From assembly GCA_945788205.1 (NCBI GenBank), contig CALZLE010000225.1:1-10273 (forward strand): 10,273 nucleotides of DNA, given 5' to 3'. The notes beneath the pieces were generated by a model. It was not told where the DNA came from and made no database searches. It saw nothing but the letters and a program-made list of their open reading frames with translations. Source of the stretch: an uncultured Desulfuromonadales bacterium (GTDB lineage: Bacteria > Desulfobacterota > Desulfuromonadia > Desulfuromonadales > Geopsychrobacteraceae). Every line of letters starts with the position of its first letter. The first letter of the stretch is position 1. Positions 5,255-10,273 of this stretch are shown piece after piece. The translations under genes were made by a program, and so were the position numbers.

Positions 5255-6691
5255 ATGATGAAGTTTGACGAAAAAACAGAACAGCGCATGATCAACGAGG
5301 TCATGGAATTATTGGTCACCCATTATGGTGCCAGTCTTTCTGAGGAGGACCTCGATCGAGAATTGAGCCAAGTGGAACAGGCTCTGAATGATGCGCGCGC
5401 TTCCCACAAGGGACAGGTTCGCAAATCTGGCGAACCGTACATTTTTCACCCCTTGCGGGTGACCCATTTAGCGGCTCGTCACTGGATGGATTTTTCTTCA
5501 GTTATGGCGGCTCTATTGCACGATGTTGTTGAGGACACACCGGTCACGCTGGAGGATGTAGAGAAAAAATACGGCAGTGAGGTTGCACATCTGGTTGATG
5601 GTTTGACGAAGGTAACCTCTGAGGCGAAAAGTCGTGAAGAGTTAAAGAAAGAGACTTATCGCAAAACAGTATTGGTTGCAATCGACGATATTCGCGTGCT
5701 CTGCCTCAAATTTTGGGATCGGATTGACAATCTCTTAACCATTGATGCTTTGCCTCCACATAAGCAAAGTTTGATTGCCGAAGAGACTCGTATGATTTAT
5801 GTGCCTTTAGCCCAGCACTTGGGGATGGGCTACGTTGCGACTCAATTGGAATCACTGTCTTATAATCTGCTTTATCCAAAACGGGGCGAAAAATACAATC
5901 AGAAGATTGAGCTGCTAAAAGAAGCAACCCTCGATTATCTGCGTAAAACGCGCGCCAAAATCATTGGAGCTTGCGAACAGCAGAAACTATCGGTGCAGCT
6001 AAAAGATCGCTGGCGGCCTTTCTCGATTGCAGCCGTACAGGCGATGCCGCGCGGTTTCGTGACACTTTATACTCTGGAAGTGCAGGTCGACCGGATGATG
6101 GATGCATACGTCTTCCTCGGCTTGCTGCACGGAATGTTCCCACCGATACCGGGCAAGTTACGTGATCATCTCAACCTGACTTCAAAGCATGGCTATCAGG
6201 CCTTAAAAACGACTGTGCAGGTTGGGGAACAGCGGATGCGTGTTGAGATCACCACCCGAAAGCTCGCCCGTTTTAATCATTCAGGTGTTTTAGCTCCAGG
6301 CTTCAAGTTTCGGCACGACAACTTCCGCTCACTGATGAAGTCATTGCTCGATGGCGAATCGGCTTTTGATACGGAATCGCTCAAACTTGCTTCCGCGACA
6401 ATCCAGGTTTACACACCGCGTGGTGAAAGTCGGACCCTTCCGGAAGGGAGCAGCGTGCTCGATTTTGCTTTTGAAATTCACGAATCCCTCGGTTTGCACG
6501 CCCGAAGAGGACAGATTAATGGTCGTACCCGACAATTGAAAACCCGCCTGTTGGATGGTGATCAGGTTTCCATCGATACCTCAGAAACGCCGGAAGTCCT
6601 GCCAAAATGGCTTGAGTGGGCAGTCACCCCGAAAGCCCGCAACACGGTTCGTCGCTATCTGCGTAACAAAGTCAGATCCTCCCGTAACTGA
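5255..6691 (+). CDS. Short RelA/SpoT homologue: HD hydrolase with degenerate synthetase and TGS domain
   Basis: The 478-residue product follows the RSH order without the C-terminal helical, zinc-finger and ACT domains of full-length Rel (usually over 700 residues). The HD domain (about 35-190) keeps the (p)ppGpp hydrolase signatures: YIFHPL with H65, LLHDVVEDTP with H89-D90 and E93-D94, and FWDRIDN with D155 and N159. The synthetase-like domain (about 245-345) keeps the fold (LGLLHGMFPPIPGKLRDHL, HGYQALKTTV). It has lost key positions: the D in the usual YDLLAIRV block aligns with T273, its R is not evident, and the H of SLHTTV is K318. A TGS domain covers about 383-442 (IQVYTPRGESRTLPEGSSVLDFAFEIH). 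The best reading is a (p)ppGpp or related nucleotide hydrolase that cannot synthesise. ATG 5255 and 5258 both lack a clear Shine-Dalgarno, and no better in-frame start is seen. Confidence 0.88.
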   Translation: MMKFDEKTEQRMINEVMELLVTHYGASLSEEDLDRELSQVEQALNDARASHKGQVRKSGEPYIFHPLRVTHLAARHWMDFSSVMAALLHDVVEDTPVTLEDVEKKYGSEVAHLVDGLTKVTSEAKSREELKKETYRKTVLVAIDDIRVLCLKFWDRIDNLLTIDALPPHKQSLIAEETRMIYVPLAQHLGMGYVATQLESLSYNLLYPKRGEKYNQKIELLKEATLDYLRKTRAKIIGACEQQKLSVQLKDRWRPFSIAAVQAMPRGFVTLYTLEVQVDRMMDAYVFLGLLHGMFPPIPGKLRDHLNLTSKHGYQALKTTVQVGEQRMRVEITTRKLARFNHSGVLAPGFKFRHDNFRSLMKSLLDGESAFDTESLKLASATIQVYTPRGESRTLPEGSSVLDFAFEIHESLGLHARRGQINGRTRQLKTRLLDGDQVSIDTSETPEVLPKWLEWAVTPKARNTVRRYLRNKVRSSRN

Positions 6692-6702
6692 TTGGTATTC
6701 AT

Positions 6703-7836
6703 ATGTTCAGAATATTTTCTTTGCTGTTGTTTGTCGTTCTGTTTTCTCTGCCCGGTCCAGTCGAAGCGGCAGGGCAGGTGAATGTCTTCATTTATCATCG
6801 ATTTGATGAGAGTCGTTACCCTTCAACCAATATCTCTGCTGAGATATTTACGCAGCAACTCGACTATCTCAAAGAAAACAATTATCAGGTTCTGTCGCTT
6901 GGAGAAGTTGTTCGGCGTATGACTTCAGGAGAAGCGTTGCCGGTGAAAGCTGCTGCTCTGTGTGTCGACGACGCCTTCACCTCCTTTGTGGAGGTCGGTA
7001 TGCCTCTGCTGCGTGCATATAATTACCCGGTTTCGCTGTTTATCAACACCGATGCTGTCGGTTCGCACGGCTATCTGGGGTGGGCAGATATCAAGTCACT
7101 ACAAGACGAAGGCGTGGAGATTGGTAATCACACCGCAACTCATGCTTACCTGGTTGAAAAAAATGCTGGCGAAGAATTTCCTGCCTGGCGTGAAAGAATT
7201 ATTGAAGATATACAAAAAGCGCAGCGACAGTTTGAAAAGCAGCTCGATTTCAAGCCGACGTTGTTTGTCTATCCGTATGGTGAGTACTCGCAAGAAGTGG
7301 TTGATATCGTCAAGCAGCTTGGTTTTACCGCTGCATTTGCTCAACAGTCTGGCGTTGTGCACTCTGAGCATGACTTGTTCACCTTGCCTCGTTTTCCGAT
7401 GGGTGGCCCTTACGCGACACTGGAGGGATTTGTCAGCAAGTTGAAGATGAAACCGCTGGTCATTGAGCAGGAGGTCCCGTTCAGCTCAGTCGTGATCGAC
7501 AATCCGCCGGAGTTGTTGCTTAAGATTGATACTACCGGCGTAGATATGCGACGGGTCAATTGTTTCGTTCAGGGGGAGAATAGCTGCAATGTCGAAGCCG
7601 TAGCTGGGCAGGATGGTTGGTATCGGGTCACTGCGGAACAGCCACTGAGCAGTCGGCGCAATAAATACACATTAACCGTGCCGGGCAAAAAGGGTGGCTG
7701 GCACTGGTACAGTCATCTCTGGTTGAATGCTAAGTCTCCGGCGTTGGAATTGAAGCCGGAAAAGAAAGAAAAGGATTTAGCCGCGGACGCGAAGGTTTAC
7801 GGCAGCAAAGCGGTCAAGACGGTTGAGTCGGATTAG
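6703..7836 (+). CDS. Secreted polysaccharide deacetylase (CE4/NodB-type)
   Basis: The 377-residue product starts with a signal peptide: MFR, a hydrophobic core LLLFVVLFSL and likely cleavage after VEA or VEAA (22/23). Motif 1, normally TFDDG, reads CVDDAF (87-92) with D89-D90. The zinc-binding H-x3-H is in GNHTATH (H143, H147), and YPYGEYS (190-196) matches motif 3. YHRF (31-34) and EIFTQQLDYLKENNYQVLSL resemble PgaB/IcaB-like N-acetylglucosaminidyl deacetylases. Residues about 255-345 form an extra C-terminal domain that I do not recognise, followed by a charged tail rich in Lys and Glu. It would act in the periplasm on exopolysaccharide or peptidoglycan. It starts 11 bp after the RSH stop with no strong Shine-Dalgarno. 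Its last 60 bp overlap the convergent glucosaminidase gene. Confidence 0.9.
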   Translation: MFRIFSLLLFVVLFSLPGPVEAAGQVNVFIYHRFDESRYPSTNISAEIFTQQLDYLKENNYQVLSLGEVVRRMTSGEALPVKAAALCVDDAFTSFVEVGMPLLRAYNYPVSLFINTDAVGSHGYLGWADIKSLQDEGVEIGNHTATHAYLVEKNAGEEFPAWRERIIEDIQKAQRQFEKQLDFKPTLFVYPYGEYSQEVVDIVKQLGFTAAFAQQSGVVHSEHDLFTLPRFPMGGPYATLEGFVSKLKMKPLVIEQEVPFSSVVIDNPPELLLKIDTTGVDMRRVNCFVQGENSCNVEAVAGQDGWYRVTAEQPLSSRRNKYTLTVPGKKGGWHWYSHLWLNAKSPALELKPEKKEKDLAADAKVYGSKAVKTVESD

Positions 7837-8676
7837 CGACTGAAGATCTTTAACGTAATCATCGCCGCGGATTGAATAACGAAACAGGCCTTCCGCCAAT
7901 TGTGATCCATCGAGGGGCTGATTGGCAGCTCTCGCTTCAGCACGGATCTGGCGCAGCTCCTTGTAGGCGAAGTGACTGTTCAGGTTCTGCAGATAAGAGC
8001 GGATCGATTCGTACACGTTCTCAAAGCGCCGAACCTCGTAGGTCGCACCCTCGGGACGTCCCTCGGGAATGAGGCCGGTACCAGGTTGAAAGGTCCACTC
8101 GCCGAACAGGTTATTCGCTTGTTGGCAAAAGCGTGAAGTCCCCCATGCTGATTCGTTGGCGGCTTGCGCCAGCGCCAATTCAGCAGGGATGATGTCAACC
8201 CGCAAAAGCAGCTCTTTGAAAGACTGATCCGAAGTCAGCGTTGCGCTTTTTATTTTGTAGCGTTTGGCCATGTCAGTAAGTTCGCGCATTTGATTGTCAT
8301 CCAGTGAAGACCCCTTAGCGACAATCTTTTGTATTTTTAAAATTTGCTCACGCTCGCGACGGATTTCATTGTTGGCCAATAGGACCATCGGTAGCAGGGA
8401 TTGGAAGAAAATCTGTTTTTTACGCTTGCTGGATGAAATGTCAGGCAGGTCCTTCGGCATGGTTTGCAGAATCAGCGGTGGGACGCCATGATCGAGTTCT
8501 TCAAGGTTATAACTGTAGCGTTTGAATTCCTCCTCCAGCTCGTCAGCAAGGAAAGGTTTCAATATTTGGATATCCGATCCTTGATAGATCGGTGCCGCGC
8601 TGTCAGAGCAACTGGCGAGTAGCAGCGAGAACATGCAGCAAAAAAAGAGTATGCTTTTTAGTGGTGTATTAATCAT
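7777..8676 (-). CDS. Bax-like glucosaminidase lipoprotein
   Basis: The 299-residue product is a predicted lipoprotein. Its signal sequence is MINTPLKSILFFCC, and the lipobox L20-A-S-C23 is followed by Ser at +2, which under the Lol rule favours the outer membrane. The C-terminal domain (about 150-290) resembles E. coli Bax and FlgJ-type N-acetylglucosaminidases: IPAELALAQAANESAWGTS with catalytic-type E175, FCQQANNLFGEW (183-194), and YEVRRFENVYESIRSYLQNLNSHFAYKELR. Such enzymes cleave glycan strands of peptidoglycan. The intervening region (about 35-145) is charged and helical, probably a spacer. ATG 8676 lacks a close Shine-Dalgarno, although AGGG lies about 12 nt upstream. A good promoter precedes it (8725-8753). 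It converges on the deacetylase gene, with 60 bp of overlapping coding sequence. Confidence 0.9.
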   Translation of the reverse strand: MINTPLKSILFFCCMFSLLLASCSDSAAPIYQGSDIQILKPFLADELEEEFKRYSYNLEELDHGVPPLILQTMPKDLPDISSSKRKKQIFFQSLLPMVLLANNEIRREREQILKIQKIVAKGSSLDDNQMRELTDMAKRYKIKSATLTSDQSFKELLLRVDIIPAELALAQAANESAWGTSRFCQQANNLFGEWTFQPGTGLIPEGRPEGATYEVRRFENVYESIRSYLQNLNSHFAYKELRQIRAEARAANQPLDGSQLAEGLFRYSIRGDDYVKDLQSLIRLNRLDRFAAVNLRVRG

Positions 8677-8724
8677 AAGTAGTATGTGCCCTGTTTAATC
8701 GTATTGCGTGGCTGGGCAGCGTGT

Positions 8725-8753
8725 TTTATATAGAAACTGTTTTTGTGAGTCAA
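8725..8753 (-). promoter_or_regulatory. sigma70-type promoter of the Bax-like gene
   Basis: On the minus strand, TTGACT (8753-8748) and TATAAA (8730-8725) are separated by exactly 17 nt. Transcription would start near 8718, giving a leader of about 40 nt. Its -35 box shares one base pair (8748) with the -35 box of the divergent yjbQ candidate promoter. Confidence 0.7.
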
Positions 8754-8771
8754 TAACTATTAACCTATAAG
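8743..8771 (+). promoter_or_regulatory. candidate sigma70-type promoter of yjbQ
   Basis: TTGTGA (8743-8748) and TATAAG (8766-8771) lie 17 nt apart. Transcription would start near 8778 and leave a leader of about 70 nt before ATG 8848. It is divergent from, and abuts, the promoter of the Bax-like gene. Confidence 0.55.
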
Positions 8772-8847
8772 CTTATGTTTTAACGAATTATTATGTGTAG
8801 CTACTTGTAATCATGGACGATTCTCCGATGTTAAAAAGGATTATGCT

Positions 8848-9267
8848 ATGAAATCTTTTCGCAAAGAACTTTGGTTCGATATCCCGACACGCCGGGAATT
8901 CAGAAATATCACCCCGGAGATTGAAAAGTGCTTACGAGAGAGTGGCGTCCAGGAAGGGATGCTGCTCTGCAATGCCATGCACATTACCGCATCAGTCTTT
9001 ATCAACGATGACGAGCGTGGTCTGCACAATGATTTTGAGCGCTGGCTTGAAGAGCTGGCACCGCACGAGCCCCTCAGTCACTATCAGCATAACAATACTG
9101 GAGAAGATAATGGCGATGCGCACTTGAAGCGCACAGTTATGGGTCGGGAGGTCGTTGTCGCTATAACGAACGGTCAGCTTGATTTTGGTCCATGGGAACA
9201 AATTTTTTATGGTGAATTTGACGGTCGTCGGCGTAAACGGGTCTTGGTGAAAATCATTGGTGAGTGA
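8848..9267 (+). CDS. yjbQ: YjbQ / UPF0047 family protein (secondary thiamine-phosphate synthase type)
   Basis: The 139-residue product spans the whole UPF0047 family. Recognisable blocks are ITPEIEKCLRESGVQEGMLLC (21-41), HITASVFINDDE (45-56), the NTGEDNGDAHLKRTVMG block (83-99) and the C-terminal LDFGPWEQIFYGEFDGRRRKRV (111-132). Members form compact trimers. YjbQ of E. coli shows weak thiamine-phosphate synthase activity, and the native role is unsettled. ATG 8848 follows AAAGGA (8835-8840) at 7 nt. No thiamine gene is nearby, so context does not support a thiamine role. No terminator is visible after the stop, and the small ORF at 9328 could be on the same transcript. Confidence 0.93.
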   Translation: MKSFRKELWFDIPTRREFRNITPEIEKCLRESGVQEGMLLCNAMHITASVFINDDERGLHNDFERWLEELAPHEPLSHYQHNNTGEDNGDAHLKRTVMGREVVVAITNGQLDFGPWEQIFYGEFDGRRRKRVLVKIIGE

Positions 9268-9327
9268 CTTTGTGGACAATAATATGGTAATATTTTTTAG
9301 ATTTTCAGTATGATTAAGAGGGCATAG

Positions 9328-9492
9328 ATGGAAACTATTAAAACTGCAAGTTTTGAATATCTGATTAGTTTGGCTGAGGAAAAGCCCGAAGGGGGCTATA
9401 CGTTCGTGCTTGATGGCAACAGCTATGAGATTGAAGATGTCCTGGAAATCTCAAAGATTGCGACAGCGCACGATTATATCGTTATTTATTGA
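9328..9492 (+). CDS. Small acidic protein, unknown function (54 aa)
   Basis: This ORF runs from ATG 9328 to TGA 9490. It is preceded by AGAGGG (9317-9322) with a 5-nt gap, a good ribosome site. The protein begins METIKTASFEYLISL and ends TAHDYIVIY. It has 11 acidic residues, only three lysines and no arginine or cysteine. The pattern suggests a small alpha/beta domain: helix about 7-18, strand GYTFVLDG, then EIEDVLEISKIA and a hydrophobic strand YIVIY. No signal or membrane segment is seen. I do not recognise the family. It lies 60 bp after yjbQ and 27 bp before the rubrerythrin-like gene, which suggests co-transcription with the latter. Confidence 0.7.
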   Translation: METIKTASFEYLISLAEEKPEGGYTFVLDGNSYEIEDVLEISKIATAHDYIVIY

Positions 9493-9519
9493 TCAGTTTA
9501 GTGAATGGGAGAATTTAAC

Positions 9520-10002
9520 ATGAGTGTCGAAATCGAAGAAGGTGTTTGTTATACCTACGAAGCTGCCCTTGAAAAAGCGATTGAGATGGAAGAAGAAGGG
9601 TTTCGTAATTACTTGAACGCAATTCAAATGGTATCTGACCGACAGGCTAAGGTTTTGCTGCGTGATGCTGCCGCGGAAGAGCTGAAACATAAATTCAAGA
9701 TCGAAATGGCTTTGCTAGAAGGGCATGATAAAAGCACAGCTGAGATGCGTAAGCCTGTGCCGACGATGAACCTGAATTATGTTTTAGATCAAAAAGAAAT
9801 CAAGCCGGGATCTGATGCCAGAACTGCTGTAGCCTATGCTATTTATCTGGAAAAGGGTGCGGTAGATTTTTATCAACGGCTGATGTCGGGTTGTGAGGGT
9901 GCGCCAAACGCTGAGCTTTTTGAGCGCCTGCTTGCGGATGAGACCAAGCACCTTAAAATGCTTGAGGATTTTTACGAGGATTATTTCATGGCTGAAAACT
10001 GA
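9520..10002 (+). CDS. Rubrerythrin-like ferritin-fold diiron protein without rubredoxin domain
   Basis: The 160-residue product is an all-helical ferritin-like protein. Iron-ligand motifs are all present: an E-rich helix EKAIEMEEEGFRNYL (18-32), E54-L-K-H57, YLEKGAVDFY with E111 (109-118) and DETKHLKML with E141 and H144. This two-ExxH pattern is that of rubrerythrin and erythrin-type domains, which reduce peroxide or handle iron in anaerobes. The C-terminal rubredoxin domain with its two CxxC knuckles is absent, since the only cysteines are C10 and C125. Electrons would have to come from a separate rubredoxin or another donor. ATG 9520 was chosen over ATG 9505 because GGGAGA (9507-9512) sits 7 nt upstream of it, whereas 9505 has no ribosome site and would overlay that signal. 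Confidence 0.88.
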   Translation: MSVEIEEGVCYTYEAALEKAIEMEEEGFRNYLNAIQMVSDRQAKVLLRDAAAEELKHKFKIEMALLEGHDKSTAEMRKPVPTMNLNYVLDQKEIKPGSDARTAVAYAIYLEKGAVDFYQRLMSGCEGAPNAELFERLLADETKHLKMLEDFYEDYFMAEN

Positions 10003-10033
10003 TTCCTATCGCTGTTGAAATGTTATTTGAGAA

Positions 10034-10062
10034 GGGGTGGCAGTTTTCTGCTGCCCCTTTTT
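10034..10062 (+). terminator. Rho-independent terminator after the rubrerythrin-like gene
   Basis: GGGGTGGCAG (10034-10043) pairs with CTGCTGCCCC (10048-10057) over 10 bp, with two G-U wobbles and a TTTT loop. Five T residues follow (10058-10062). It lies 31 nt after the stop codon and ends the yjbQ / small ORF / diiron gene unit. Confidence 0.88.
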
Positions 10063-10105
10063 ACGTATTGGGTATTTATTAACAAATTGACGAAAAAACA
10101 GTAGG

Positions 10106-10134
10106 TTGCAAAGCAAAATCCGATCTGTTAGAAT
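10106..10134 (+). promoter_or_regulatory. candidate promoter of the last, partial gene
   Basis: TTGCAA (10106-10111) and TAGAAT (10129-10134) are separated by 17 nt, in the gap between the terminator and the GTG start at 10165. The -10 box matches the consensus at five of six positions and the -35 box at four of six. Confidence 0.5.
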
Positions 10135-10164
10135 TATTATAACGATGTTTGATTGGAGGCTGCT

Positions 10165-10273
10165 GTGGAACTAGATATTGTTAAGGCGCTATTTGGTTTT
10201 TACATTGTAGCTGTGTCCTTAATACGGCTGATGGCCGATAACGAGTACTTTCGTTTGACCAGAATGAAGAAGA
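10165..10273 (+). CDS. Small membrane protein, unknown (5' part only)
   Basis: Translation from GTG 10165 gives MELDIVKALFGFYIVAVSLIRLMADNEYFRLTRMKK and then leaves the window. GGAGG (10155-10159) sits 5 nt upstream, an excellent ribosome site that supports GTG as the start. Residues about 8-24 form one hydrophobic, probably membrane-spanning segment, followed by a basic stretch likely on the cytoplasmic side. The visible 36 codons are too few to assign a family. Confidence 0.65.
   Translation, partial: MELDIVKALFGFYIVAVSLIRLMADNEYFRLTRMKK

Overview
This is about 10.3 kb of chromosome-like DNA with moderate GC and dense coding, mostly on the + strand. The gene mix suggests an anaerobic or microaerophilic Gram-negative bacterium: an HDOD protein, a stand-alone tetrapyrrole-methylase-family protein, a cysteine-rich U32 protein, a rubredoxin-less rubrerythrin-like diiron protein and an outer-membrane-type lipoprotein. 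A member of the Desulfuromonadales or a relative is my best guess. That rests on gene content and family resemblance only, since no marker gene decides it.

Layout. Positions 68-221 hold a tRNA-Val(CAC) gene with a near-consensus promoter, an encoded CCA end and its own terminator. An AT-rich gene-free stretch follows to about 551. It ends in a displaced 3' fragment of a tRNA gene (550-577) and a second terminator with a UACG tetraloop. This looks like a scar from a tRNA-targeted insertion or a broken second tRNA gene. Next come lipB (octanoyltransferase) and a separate HDOD signalling gene closed by a strong terminator at 2284-2309.

Positions 2388-7836 hold six closely packed + strand genes that look like one operon: tlyA (rRNA 2'-O-methyltransferase), a tetrapyrrole methylase homologue, a U32-family protein, a HIT nucleotide hydrolase, a short RelA/SpoT homologue with an intact hydrolase site but an eroded synthetase site, and a secreted polysaccharide deacetylase. 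The first three are joined by ATGA stop/start overlaps. The operon runs tail-to-tail into a minus-strand Bax-like glucosaminidase lipoprotein, and the two coding regions overlap by 60 bp.

The glucosaminidase gene is divergent from yjbQ, and the two candidate promoters touch at their -35 boxes. After yjbQ come an unannotated 54-residue acidic ORF and a rubrerythrin-like gene, which are closely spaced and may be co-transcribed. A terminator closes that unit, and the 5' end of a small membrane protein gene runs off the window.

Functional themes are translation and rRNA maintenance (tRNA, TlyA), nucleotide stress signalling (HIT, RSH), cell-envelope polysaccharide turnover (deacetylase, Bax-like enzyme), lipoate attachment (LipB) and oxidative-stress or iron handling (rubrerythrin-like). 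No CRISPR array, intact insertion sequence, phage module or recognisable defence cassette is visible. The most notable items are the tRNA scar, the synthetase-dead RSH, the methylase/U32 pair and the small ORF beside the diiron protein.
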